Assembly (NCBI GenBank): GCA_947623455.1
Contig: OX392536.1
Location: 32,865,465-32,929,464 of the forward strand
Direction of reading: 5' to 3'
Source: Mimachlamys varia
Taxonomy: Eukaryota; Mollusca; Bivalvia; Pectinida; Pectinidae
Length of the DNA stretch: 64,000 bases
Of this stretch, positions 24,701-35,900 are shown piece after piece (within the stretch, counting starts at the first letter, position 1; the number at the start of each line of letters is the position of its first letter). The notes under the pieces are model-generated. The model was given only the letters and a program-made list of their open reading frames with translations, was not told the DNA's origin and made no database searches. Position numbers and translations under genes: made by a program.

Positions 24701-26145
24701 GCCTGATGGTGCCGGAGTGGATAGCTGATAACCCTGACACAATACAAACAGGTAAGATATGGTTAGAAGTATATTGGAAACTAGGTCGATTTCCCCCTCA
24801 AATTTGTCTAAATTGGAGTCAGTGTTTAACTTACAGTAGAGTACGGTGGACGAGATATTCCGTTTTGTCACATCATTGTTACTAAGTGAGAGTAATTTTT
24901 AAATATTGATTTTGTATTGAAAGTCGTGTATGTTTCGATTTGAATAAAATCACTGAAAACGATTGGACCGAACACGTGTCAACATAGCCACTAGCTTACA
25001 TTATCTGTGTAGTATGTGATTAGAGCGTAACTTCTGATTAACGTGGATGATCTAGTATCAAAAACTCCATTACAAACAGTAGGTTCATCAGTAATGTTAC
25101 TCGAAAAATACGGTTTATTGAAAAGAATGTGGTAAGGATACTTTAAAATATTCTAAAACTGCTTGTCATGCCGTAGTTGGTTCGTTTTTGAAGGGTTGAT
25201 TTTTTTAAAACGTTTAAACATGCTATCATAAGATATGGTATAGTACAGATGAAAACTCAATAACATATGTTAGCGGACGGGATTAAATTGAATGAAATAC
25301 ATGTATACCTATTTACAGTATATATACTAAAGACAAATACATTATTTCTATAGCATTCTAATTTTCAGAACGTTTGACATAGTCTCGAGTGTGTCTTTAA
25401 GATTACATCAGAAACGTCAAACGAGAGTGCTATCTTGAATGTGATATTCCAATCCAGTTGCGACCTAAATAGGTGCAGCATGTCATTGACGTTTTAGACT
25501 TGTTGTAGGTTCTGCAGAGTTGGACCAAGTGTTGAATGTACTTCTGGGAACGGTCGTGTTTGTTGGTGGGTGTCTTGGCTGTTTCCTTGACAACCTAATC
25601 CCTGGTGAGTCGCATCTGTTTAGAAAATGAAAAATAAAACAAATATCACATCTTGATTTGAGGCCCTTTTAAAATAGCACCATAAATGTATTTATGTTTC
25701 AGTAACAGTTTTAAGGATTTCGAAATACCAAAAGACAACGTGTTGATCAAATAAAACAAATACTACACATCTCGACAACATTACTTTATAAACGTATAGT
25801 GTTTGTTATTTTAAAAAAATATCGTAGAGAGATATTTGATAATGCTTTTTGAAATATTATGTAGGCACTGTTGAAGAGCGCGGTATCAGGAAATGGCGAG
25901 AGAGCATGTATGATTCGCATGGTAAAGTGACAGAAAGTACCGTACAGTGTGACTTCCCGTATGTTACCAAATATATACGGAAGGTGAAGTGGTTTTCCTT
26001 TATACCAATATGTCCTACGTTCGACGGTATGGACGATCATCTGAGTTGTAGGAAAAGCCACACACGTGACACCGAGACGTACGAGAATGATAAAACTGTT
26101 TACGCTCCCGCCACATATCACCAAGAGCTTGATACTAGACTATGA
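18709..26145 (+). CDS. SLC23-type nucleobase/ascorbate transporter, copy 1 (exons 2-11; first exon not found)
   Basis: Ten exons are open and phase-consistent: 18709-18866, 19457-19554, 21056-21123, 21764-21945, 22324-22444, 23135-23291, 23561-23814, 24478-24751, 25509-25604, 25865-26145 (TGA). Each has the same phase as its partner in the intact copy at 33-41 kb, and all but the last also have the same length. The product is a multi-pass plasma-membrane transporter of the NAT/SLC23 family. It keeps SIIESIGDY (family E and D), a signature [10 protein letters not shown], and the cytosolic end ERGIRKW...[10 protein letters not shown]. The signature begins with S where copy 2 has Q. No exon 1 equivalent (N-terminal tail and the start of the first membrane segment) is visible upstream. 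The gene is therefore 5'-truncated, uses another exon, or is silent. Intact splice sites and no stops suggest recent loss or continued selection. Confidence 0.8.
18893..19093 (+). mobile_element. tRNA-derived SINE, 5'-truncated, in SLC23 copy 1 intron
   Basis: Matches the SINE seen twice at 41 kb: GATTTGGTGCCGGAGATCGT, then a B-box-like region, GGGCACGA, CCGTGTTA, AATGTATCATAT, TTGTTGATTC and TTTCCTGTCGTA. The A-box part is missing. The matching intron of copy 2 (34054-34379) lacks it, so it inserted after the gene duplication or was lost from copy 2. Confidence 0.75.
20748..20925 (-). mobile_element. Penelope-like 3' tail in SLC23 copy 1 intron
   Basis: Inverted match to the family's end: CAGAGAAAACTACAGCGTCA beside an A-rich run, then AATCAAAATCGAGGAAATCA, AATAAGACCAGGTGTTC and GAGTAACCGTGTTCAT. 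It lies in the intron between exons ending 19554 and starting 21056. Confidence 0.65.
21921..22148 (+). repeat. 50-bp tandem repeat duplicating an exon end and its splice donor
   Basis: The word CGTCCACTGGGGTATAGCC recurs with period 50 starting at about 21921, 21971, 22021, 22071 and 22121. The first copy is the real 3' end of SLC23 copy 1 exon 21764-21945 and its donor CT/GTAGGT. The next three units keep donor-like GTATGT, GTAAGT and GTAGGT; the last has lost it (CTGAAATG). Copy 2 has a single unit at the same place. Confidence 0.9.
22505..22549 (-). ncRNA. hammerhead ribozyme remnant (copy B, best-preserved CTGATGA core)
   Basis: Minus strand: stem I AACATCA, core CTGATGA intact, stem II GTCCTAGAGGGAC intact, GAAT in place of GAAA, short stem III CATCTGTA, then TGATGC pairing with stem I. 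The expected cleavage would follow the GTA before TGATGC. The GAAA to GAAT change would disrupt the core, so activity is doubtful. Confidence 0.65.
22875..22890 (-). ncRNA. hammerhead remnant (copy C, internally deleted)
   Basis: Only AGCATCA followed by CTGACGA and the start of stem II remains. Stem II, GAAA and stem III are missing, and the flanking unit sequence (TTCATTTTTTCGGC) follows directly. Confidence 0.5.
23920..24235 (+). repeat. about 145-bp tandem repeat, 2-3 decayed units, in SLC23 copy 1 intron
   Basis: ACACTATAAAAAGTGG occurs at 23968 and 24113, each followed by AACG..AATTCTCAAAATT and a GGCCCAAA-like stretch, and each preceded by a GATAT/ACATATC...-type segment. A weaker third unit follows to about 24235. 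Not present in the shorter partner intron of copy 2. Confidence 0.6.
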
Positions 26146-28765
26146 AGGGTTTCATATTGCTCATTCAATATCTTATATGGCTTTTTGTTAGTAATGTTAA
26201 CTTAAATAATATCATTATGATAATATTTTTTTTTTCAAGCATTGTATGTAATTAACTTTTGAGGAAGTATTCCATATATGTGTCTATTACAAAATTGCGT
26301 GCTTTAAATAATGAAATGTTTGTCATATATGCAATATTAGATTAAAGATGCCATTGTATGCTGTTAAAAATATGTACTTAAGAAATTAATATGACGTCAC
26401 GTCTGATTTTTAAAAAAATTACATTGGTTTTTTATCTTATTTTTATCGTTCATTTGGTAAATTACGGTATTTGGAAACATTTCATACTTGCATGCTGGAT
26501 TACACTTTTATGATGACACCTTCCTACAATCTATAATAAGAATAAACAAATCAAAATATAGCAGTACTGTAGCTGCCGAATACTCATATCCATATTTAAG
26601 TATATCATGTTCAAATAAAAAACAATGATAAGAAATAAAAAAAAAGAATAAGTAAATAATAAATTTTATTTCACCTATCTGAAAAACCAGCAATTGAAGC
26701 TGGGAATCCGACACGAAACGTGAATACATGTCCATAATTGCATTCATATGTGAGATTTCGTAAGCATTAAAGCTTTCTCAACTCGAAAATTTGAAAAGTT
26801 TAAGTGTTACAAGAATTTCGGTTCTTTGATTTTAAGTTGTATTTAATTAGAGATAATAGTAGTTTGACAGGTGGATTGTTTCACTTATCCTCAGGTAATG
26901 CTTTGATTTACAATGAATATATGATAAGCTACTACTTGTGTAGTATTAGGAGAAGGCTTTCCAGAACTTTTTGAGATGGGATGTTTTTATAGTCGGGAGA
27001 TGTTTTGTGTACCATGTTTTTGTCTAAAAAATTAAAATGTCATATCTAATTAAGGTCTCCATTAGAAATCAATTATCTTTCACGCGGAAGAATAATGCTT
27101 AGACGTGGTGCATTGATTCAGCCACAAGTCCAAGGTAGTCATATTTTTACTAGCCAGACCTAGAGACTGCTATATTTCAAAATACTATATTTTCTTGAAT
27201 GTAAAGATTCGGCTATTGTCGAAAAAAAGCGTGGCATGATAGGACGAAACTATTTGATAAGGCAGTTGACCGTTGGACTTTATTTCATATCGGACGGAAT
27301 CACGTGGATTAAGGAAAGTACAATTTGCGCCGGTGGTTGATACTGACAGAAGAGACAGAACGAAGAATTGTAGAGGTGAACATGGCTTGATTTTTACCGA
27401 TAGCAACCGTGAACCGGTGCTAGTTTGCTAGTTTTTTTTATGTAACTAACAGGAAAGGGAAAATAGTACAACCGTTTATCGTCAATTATACCAAACGGAT
27501 TTGCAATCAAACCTTCTACATAAAGGTAACTTCATAGAGCAAAATTCCATTTTGAACCTAGCGTGATTGTTTGTCTGGGTCTAGTTCCGTTACACAAAGG
27601 AAATACGACGGAACAAGTATCAGTTGCCCATATAAGTAATGGTTGAGTTTGTTAAACAATAGCACTGTTTAAGGGGATAAAGTTTATGTGTCGATTTTTT
27701 GACAAAGTACTATATTTCATGCAGATATCGTTTAAAGGAACCTAAACTTGTCATGTATGTGTTTACAATTGTATATAAAGCAGGATCATGCCGTCAGCAG
27801 ATATTTCTACTATGGCTTCGATATCCTGGAAAATGTCATTTATCAAAATAAGGAAACGAAAATGCCTAACATAGACCCTAGTTGTACAAAGCTGGAACAT
27901 CATGACACGTTTTGCCATTTACAACGATACAGAACGTTTGAATTGGTACATGTAGTACTTAACGCATCTCGATTTTGTTATTAAAGTAACAAAATGGTTA
28001 GGATGCCAAACACTATCAAAATCCACTAAAATATAAAGCCGCTAGAGCGCTGACAAACGTCCTTGTTAAGCACGTACGGACGGATGTCGATTAAAACTAT
28101 AACTCCTCTACCCTTCGGTTTCACCGATAGCTACACGGGTGTTTACAACTTAACGCGGGAAATATTTGCATATTACCTCATCAAGTATATTTCATACCCA
28201 GACATCACATGTCGAAATGCGATAAGACGGGATTCAATTTCATTTATACATACTCGAAATTGTATGCGATAACAGTGTTATGCAGAATACAAATAGGTTA
28301 ACATGTTTTTAGGGCATGCTTGCTTATTCAAGTTTAAAGGGCATTCTGTCGGCTGAAAGTTTACAGTTCTTTGTTCTGGCTTTCTTTTAAAGTCAAATAA
28401 GTTTGTATGGTGTCGGCGACATCTCCTTGACATACTTCACAACAATACGTGTTGGCTTGACACTTATACACTGTTGTAGTTCAAATGTACTGAGTGCTAC
28501 ACATTTGAATAATTTGTAGAAACAACTGTTTAATTGTTTGTTAATTAAATAAATGAGTATACAAAATTTTATATAGCGCCTTATCTAGCTTACATGCGAC
28601 CCTCTAATATGATTAACAGTTCATATTAATTTAATTTAATCATTCAATAAAATTACCATATATGCAAGACAATGATGAGGAATTCACAAGAGCTGCCTTA
28701 CCAAAATCTAAATCATAGTCAGCTAGTGTTAAGTCAACTGACTAATCTCCTTATATGTGTATATT
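26146..28765. other. 3' flank of SLC23 copy 1 and intergenic DNA, no gene recognised
   Basis: Homology to the other copy continues to about 26470 (TGACGTCACGTCT near 26392 matches 40911), so at least 320 bp past the stop belong to the duplication unit. Beyond this I see only short open frames without motifs. Confidence 0.4.
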
Positions 28766-29062
28766 CAGACTGCATCTTTCATCTTTCCAACTTACTTGAA
28801 TGATGACTTAACACACATGTCCTGCACCTCTTAAATTTAGTAACAGATGCAGTATGTCGAAAAAAATGAATTAAACAGCATCATGCAACTGTTTCGTCCT
28901 CCTCGACTCTTCAGTGATGCTAGGGGCCAAACGGTGGGACACCAACATTTCTAAACTAATGTAGAAGCGGAAGAATCTGATGCGAAAAGCCCTTTATTTC
29001 TTTAATTAAAAAGTGAAAATAAACTAGTTCTGTATAAGTTTATGTTCAAATCGTGCACTTTT
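28766..29062 (-). mobile_element. retrozyme-like repeat, copy near 28.9 kb
   Basis: Contains the unit blocks in the same order as the copies at 11.9 and 22.5 kb: AACACACATGTCCTGCACC, TTAAATTTAGTAA, CAGTATGTCGAAAAAA, hammerhead core (28877-28921), TTTCTAAACTAATGTAGAAG, AACTAGTTCTGTATAA and TTCAAATCGTGCAC. The left edge includes part of the preceding unit (ATCTTTC...ATGATGACTT), so slightly less than one unit is present. Confidence 0.6.
28877..28921 (-). ncRNA. hammerhead ribozyme remnant (copy D, perfect stem I)
   Basis: Minus strand: AGCATCA and TGATGCT form a perfect 7-bp stem I. The core reads CTGAAGA (one change from CTGATGA), stem II is GTCGAGGAGGAC, GAAA is intact, and the tiny stem III region is CAGTTGCA. 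One core change makes strong self-cleavage unlikely. Confidence 0.6.
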
Positions 29063-29494
29063 AATGCTCCAGTACCGATAGCAGAATATTCTCTTCACAC
29101 AATGCATGTTCCGCCTGTTTTATTAGAGTTTGTTTCAATGGTTTGTTAGTTAACTGAATGTAGAAGGCTGTCACATAAATGTAATATTTTAGATTTTAAT
29201 ACAATTATATAATTCCCTGTAATTTAGATTACTAATACTGTTAATAGTTTTCCATTACAGAAACAACAATTAAGTAACATGTTAAGTTTGCATAATTGAT
29301 ATCAACAGTATTTAAAACTACCATTCACAATAAACAGCGCACTTCAGAATTATTATAATAGCTTTAACTGGCCACCATAGCTTTTAAACACTGTTCTTCC
29401 ATGTGTAACAGGTGCGAGCTCGGCAATTTATTTCAGGAGTATTGTGTTGGGGGCTAGTCGTAGTGTTACACGGTTGTACGGCCACAAGCTATCA

Positions 29495-29785
29495 CAACAT
29501 TATCTCCTATGGTTTGCAATTAATAGCTGACTGAGGTAAGTGAAATGTTTTGATTTCATTGGTTTATGGTTCATTTAAAAATATGGAATATGCTGCAATG
29601 TTTTTATTAAGGGCTATTTTGTTGAATTGTTTTCTGATTAAAAGAGATAACATACCATCGTTTATGCCACCAGTTTATGGAAAGTTATATATGCCATCAT
29701 ATAAACATTAAATATGCATTAATTATAACATAATTTGCGTACAATTGACAGCTGTATCAATTGCATTGATAAGCAACAATAAAAT
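29495..29785. repeat. dispersed repeat shared with 13.55-13.85 kb
   Basis: CTCCTATGGTTTGCAAT, AGGTAAGTG and ACAATTGACAGCTG with a following GATAAGCAA block match the 13.6 kb copy in order. Function unknown. Confidence 0.45.
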
Positions 29786-30112
29786 TTGATTGATTGAATA
29801 TTTGATTGACAATACATTTGTTGAGATTTGAGAAAAGTTTTCCCAGTAGACTGTTAGCATTCATATTCGAACAAACTGCACCCATCTCAAAGCAGACTTA
29901 TTTTTGTTTTCATACGAGGTTGAATTTGTCGAGTAGCTTATCATGACAAATAACATAAACTTTGAGAAGCCGTTTTTGTTTGCACATTCAGATATGCCTA
30001 TCAAATTGTTTATTATAAACTGATGTAGTCGATTTTTTGTAAACTTGTATTAGTCAACTCATCTGTCGTCTGCTGTACCCAGCTAATCAAAAAATATGTA
30101 ACGTCAAGTAGC

Positions 30113-30220
30113 TTGTCGTCTGTATACGACAACGGGGAGGAGACACACGTTTTTTTGTCGTCTGTAGACGACAACGGGGAGGAGACGCCACTTTTTTGTC
30201 GTCTGTATACGACAACGGTA
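30113..30220. repeat. three short palindromic direct repeats
   Basis: TTGTCGT and ACGACAA around a 6-nt loop (CTGTAT or CTGTAG) occur at 30113, 30155 and 30196, each followed by CGG and, for the first two, GGAGGAGAC. Period is 41-42 bp. They replace part of the reverse transcriptase frame in this Penelope-like copy. Confidence 0.8.
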
Positions 30221-30420
30221 CGGAAAGAGTTAAATGTCGTAGTTGATTCGTTTTTCCAGGGCTTGCTCGTGATTCGTAATTTTCGTGATCGATGTCGACT
30301 GCTGACAAACTAACAACCCAGGGATTTAAGAGATGCAGGTTGATCAGAACCATGGGCAAGTTTTATGGTCGCCATCTTTGTCTCGTTGAAAAATATTCTG
30401 TAAATTCGTGTCATATGAAA

Positions 30421-30799
30421 AAAAAATCAGAGAATACCAAAGCGTCAACAAAACCATAATCCGTACTAACAATCGATTAAACTAGAGGCAAAGCAGGAAC
30501 ACAAGAAAGATTTACATGGATACTCTCGTAAAAGCACAAGATAATTAGACCAGGTGTTCCTCCGGAAGAGTAAGCGTCTTCTGCTCCATCGACGACATGT
30601 AAATTTTTTTCACATCCAAGTAAACATCAAGTTCTCAAAACGAGAACTGAGTATCATTGTCAACCACAACAAGTAAACACACGAATTAGCATACTCAACA
30701 TTGTCCATCTTCATATCACTTAAAGATACAGAATATTTCTCAATGAGACAAAGATGGCGACCATTAATTTTGCCCATAGTTCTTATCAACCTTAATCTC
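30421..30799 (-). mobile_element. Penelope-like 3' tail nested inside a plus-strand copy
   Basis: Inverted copy starting at an A-run with TCAGAGAATACCAAAGCG and running to the region equivalent to GGTCGCCATCTTTGTCTC. It splits the surrounding plus-strand copy exactly within one sequence block, which shows sequential insertion of the same family. Confidence 0.7.
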
Positions 30800-31014
30800 T
30801 CGAATCCTCGTGAAAGACGTTTTTGAGTATGCTCAATAGTGTGCTTACTTGATTGACAATGGTGACTGAGCTCTTATTTCGAGTACTTGATATGTACTTG
30901 GATGTGATCAAGAAAGCGGGTGTCGTTAATGAAGCAGTACTCTTCCGGAACACCAAGTTTTATCGATTTTGAGTTCGAATTATAGCTCTGTTGACGCTTT
31001 GGTATTCTTTCTTT

Positions 31015-32860
31015 CACACAATACAGCGATACAGATAAAGTAATGATCTGTTAACCACAAACCCTTTAGTGTTACCGAACGACGTAATAGGAGATGGTTG
31101 TATTTTATATGTCTATAATGTATGTGTCCTTTTTGTTATTTAAATACCGGAGATGCATTTCAGTCCTTGGTTCAAAATTTATAAGGTTATATAGCCTTTA
31201 GAACGGAATGTTAACTGATAAACGAGTAGAAACGTTGATTGTTATCCGTGCATTTTAATAGCACTTGTCTACCATAGTAAATCCATATTGATTCGAAGTG
31301 TTAGTAAAGAGAATCTGTCTGTTAAATATTGGTTTAAAAGTTTCCCTCGTAAAACCGACGAAATGTCCGTGGATTTCTAAATTTCTTCCCATACTGCATC
31401 AAAATGTTGCGCATGTTCTTGTTTAGGAAAAGAATGAACCATAATTTCTAAATATTTCAAAGTGTCCGATAATAGTGCGTTGCACCTCACAAGTCAAAAG
31501 GTCTTTGTTTTTAATCGCTACGGGTATTCATGATTATTCGAAATCCTAAATGGTATTAGATGTGGATATGGTAAAGCAAGACAAAATGTAGTTGTAAAGA
31601 AATATGTTAGGCCATCAACACTTCCAATCGATAATGATAGCATAACAACATTTAATTCATAATCGTTAAACGTCACTAATTAGGCAAAGTGATAAGCATT
31701 GGTTTGTTTTGTCTGAAACAATTCCACACAAACGTCGTTTGTTCTTCTGTGTCGTTGATGGTCTTGTGTGTGGTTGCCAGAGTCAGGGTAGATGACCCGA
31801 TGATATTTAAACAGCGCTATTGTTACGTCTGACTGTTGTGAGTAACGCTTGGTTGATTAAAAGGAACAGGTGAAATCGTGTATTACTATCTTCATATATT
31901 TGTATTATATAAGGCCTGATAGTTCACTACATGTGTTAATTTTGTTATTAAAGAATTTGTGGAACGTGAAAAAACAAACAAAATAATGAAAACGAGGGCA
32001 ATATTTGAAAGATTTTTGTAAGTAGTATGTGATTAGACGCGCGACAAGAAAAAAAACCAAACACTCAAAACAACAACATGATATTGTAGATGTTGGTGAA
32101 TGTTTGGATATGCATGTATTGATTGTTCATGTTCAAATATGATATGATGAAAATATGTTAAAGTTTGTAGACTTTGGTTATTCCATTTTCATAGGGCAAT
32201 CTCAAACATGAGCTATGAATTGGTTTGGATGTCAATATAATTTTCGAGTTTGATTGAAATAACTATTCATCCCGTGTACAGTGCATGTAATGAAGTTAAT
32301 GAATCAGCTAGTTTTTATTGTTAAAGACAGATATGCATTAATGATTTCTGGTTACATTTTGCCTTTTCTCTATCATTATAGACTGTTAAAGTAAGAAATG
32401 TTTTCGACGGGATTTTCAAATGACAAAACAATTTCATACCCTGTCAGACCTTACCCAAAATTGTAGTGGTTAAACAATAAACATCGCTTTGGTTATGACT
32501 AGTAAGTGAATGAGGATGAGAATCGCGCACACACTTTAGCAATTATATCGGTTTCACATTTTCATAAATAAAGCTCATTTGATTATATTTACATTTGTGC
32601 TGCAACCAACTATAAGATCATTACTAGCAAAAATGACATAAAAGTATAAAGCAATGGTTCTCGAGACGTAGCACGTGGTTTACTAATGGTGTCAAAGTTC
32701 AAACTTGTTCAATAAGAGTCTTGTCGCCCCGCTTCGAATAATATGAGGACGCCGCTGCAACAAACGCTCAGATGACGTATTATCATCATTGGCGCCAATT
32801 TTGTTTAAACTCGGCTGTTCCGCCAATGTCGTTGAAATAACAACGCACATTCAAACCATT
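31015..32860. other. intergenic DNA before SLC23 copy 2, no gene recognised
   Basis: No ORF with motif support and no clear repeat border. The promoter of SLC23 copy 2 probably lies in the last few hundred bases; I see no diagnostic element. Confidence 0.35.
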
Positions 32861-32981
32861 TAAGACGTGTAAATCGGTACTTTAAAACATCATCATTGAA
32901 CAGCATATGCTAAATTAATCTGGAAACAGAACAGACCATTTCTGATTACCTACAGGAAAATAAAACAAAACAATTGTTATA

Positions 32982-35900
32982 ATGTCAAAATTCGACTCAA
33001 GGTACAATGTAGAGAATTTATCTCAGACGATCATGGAGGACAACAATAGACAGATTGACACAGTAAAGGTGAACGTATCACCGGAACCAGACTGTACGGA
33101 ATCAGACCTTCCTCAACACATTGAGACTTTCTACGGAGTAGAGGAAGTTCCCCCGATTCATCTTTGTTTCTTCTTTGGTTTGCAGGTAGGATTTAATGCT
33201 CTTTGCCTAGGCTATTAGGGAAAATGTATATATATATAAATATATTTGAGTTTCAAGTGTTTAATAACTATTGAGGAACCCATGTCCCATTACAGAAAAC
33301 ACTCTGTTAACCTTCCTTTATTTTGTTTTAGACATATTTGTTTCGCAATAACGTACAATGTCACCATGTCAAGAGAGATTGAAATAAGCATTTTCAATTA
33401 TTCATATACATGATTGGTCAATGTTCGATCAATGACAGGGATTGAAAAAGACTCTTTTCGCTTTTTACAGTTTTTCATATCATTTCACGTCTTTTTAAAA
33501 GTACGACCACATGCATATTAATCTTAAAGGTATTTTGTCTCCCGTTGGAACATTTCTAATACACATAAAAACTGGTTGAAAAAGCGTGTCACCATAGATA
33601 GAACTTCGATGTGAAATATATCATACGGCCAAATGAAATGCATTACGCTTAGCGTTAAAATATTTCATTTATAATTGATGATGTTTCTCTTTGGTTTTAA
33701 AGTATTACCATTTACAGTTTTGAACTCGTTCAATGCATTGTAATATTACAAATGAAAAGTATCTGTGGAGTATCTTTCTCTGCCTTACCTCAGCTGAATA
33801 TGTCTGTTACAGCAATCAATCCAGTGTCTTCACATTAAACAGTAAAGAAATACGTTACTCTCTAGTATCTTTCTTTGTCTAACTTCCTCTTACAGCAAGC
33901 CATCCTGTGTCTGACCGGTACCCTGTCGATCCCCTTCATCATAGCCGGTATGATCTGTGCCGAGGACGAGAGTGACGTTAGGGCCAAACTTCTCAGTATC
34001 ACCATGTTTATGTGCGGTCTGGCAACTATCTTACAATCAACATTTGGAGTCAGGTAAGAAATAACATCAAATAATGCATATCAGATACATTGTATACATG
34101 TAGATTTAAAATGCCTGGCTTACACTGAGCCATTGTACTGTATCATAGCCAGGTAACCAAATTAATCGAAGTATCAAGGTCTTCTCAGAAAACTCGGACA
34201 GGAGATGGATGACACTTTAAACTGTACATATATTCACTTACAATGGACAACGATTGATGTGTTTATCCAAAATATAATATCATATTTTATGGTGATAATG
34301 TTTCCAACACCATCTCCATTTTGTTAATCATTCGAAATAATTGAAATCGCGTGATTACGTGTTTGTATTTAATATTAAGGCTAGGAATCGTTCAGGGAGG
34401 TTCCCATACCTTCATCGCACCCATTGTCGCCATGATGTCCCTAAGTAGGTGGAGCTGTGAAGCAGATAACCCCGATGGTATGTACGAAAGGTCATTTTCC
34501 CTATCAAATGTTCAAAGTTATCAATCAAGTGTGCAATTTCTCATCATGTAGACGCATACCTGCAATAATGTATGCTATTTGGACTATATAGAAATATACC
34601 CAGCGAATTATATATAAACAAGTATTATAAGTAAATTTTATTGACTCGAGTTTTTTACGAACAACAATCGAACTTCGTTATCTCGAAGTCGATGTGGCCA
34701 TCAGTCTTCGAGTTAACCGAGTTAGGCGAGTTTGAATGTTTAGTGAATAGTATGACCGAAACCGACAACCTACTTCGAATTAAGCAGTCTTCGAGCTATA
34801 AAAGTTTGTGATAGCGAGGTTCAAATGTACTTACTTCAACTTTTGAAATTAAGGTTAACAAATGAGAGTAAAAATTATAATTTTGACAGATGTACCACAA
34901 TGTTAAGACACAACAACGATAAGACCCCATTGATATATTATAAGTCTACAATCGTGTTTTCGGTAATCAGGATTTATTTTCCGTAAGTTTTATGTAAAGA
35001 TTATTTTACACAACCAATAAATGTTTTATGTGACGTTTCGATGACTAGTACGTTATGTACACTGTCAACTTCAACAGGCAAATGACCAGCAAAAGCGTAT
35101 GAACAAAAAAGGTGAAAAATGTGTTCGAGTCAAACAAAAGCATAGCTGAATCGAGTCATTTCGATACAATAACTGTATTATTGAACAAACACCTAACATC
35201 GTAGACGAAAAGACCGATTTGCCGTTACCAACTCGTTCACATTTTACAGCTTTTATGTGCATACGCTAAATGTCAACAAATATTCAGTACGTTCTGTTTT
35301 CTTTTTATGTTTCGTTGATACTTCATCCAACCTTTTTTTAAAGATTTTTAAAAATACATACGCACATTAAATTTCATTTTTTTATAGATGAATTCGCTCT
35401 CTTTATTGGATATCGCAATATTGTAGTTCTCAAAACAAAGGTTTTTAATACCAATTTGCTTTACAGCATTATGTTCTAGGTTTGCATTCGATTCATGAAC
35501 GTATTCGATTGATTTTTAGGAACACATGTCAACGGAACATCTATTGCAGTTGACAAGGACGAAGTTTGGCAGATCCGAATGAGAGAGGTGGGTAAGGCAC
35601 ATGTGACGTTATATTCTACTTTTTTAAATTTCAAATAGAAAGCTGATTTTGATTTTTTTTTCTAATGTTAGTGTTTACATACAAATTTTATGGTTCGTTA
35701 AAGCATAACATTTTGAAACTCTTTAGTGTTTGTTTCCTTAAAACCTTGCAATGATATGTCTTTCTTTCTTACACACTACACTTACATATTATCTGAAAGA
35801 CGGGTCTATCAAAATCATTGTGCTTCGATCTTCAGCTACGTGCCTCGCTTGGCTTTTTGACACAAATTGTTTGGTTTTAATGCCTTCAAGATGTCAAAGC

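Larger units (their letters stand above)
29866..31013 (+). mobile_element. Penelope-like element fragment interrupted by an inverted copy
   Basis: Plus-strand pieces of the reverse transcriptase 3' half: DLFLFSYE near 29898, then the CGATCGATGTCGACTGCTGA block (near 30287, in a shorter form) and MGKFYGR near 30351. The plus copy stops at TCATATGAA (30420) and resumes at about 30800 with GAAAGACGTTTTTGAGTATG, running to the family 3' end TTGGTATTCTTTCT at 31013. The coding part is broken by stops and by the palindromic repeats at 30113-30220. Confidence 0.65.
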
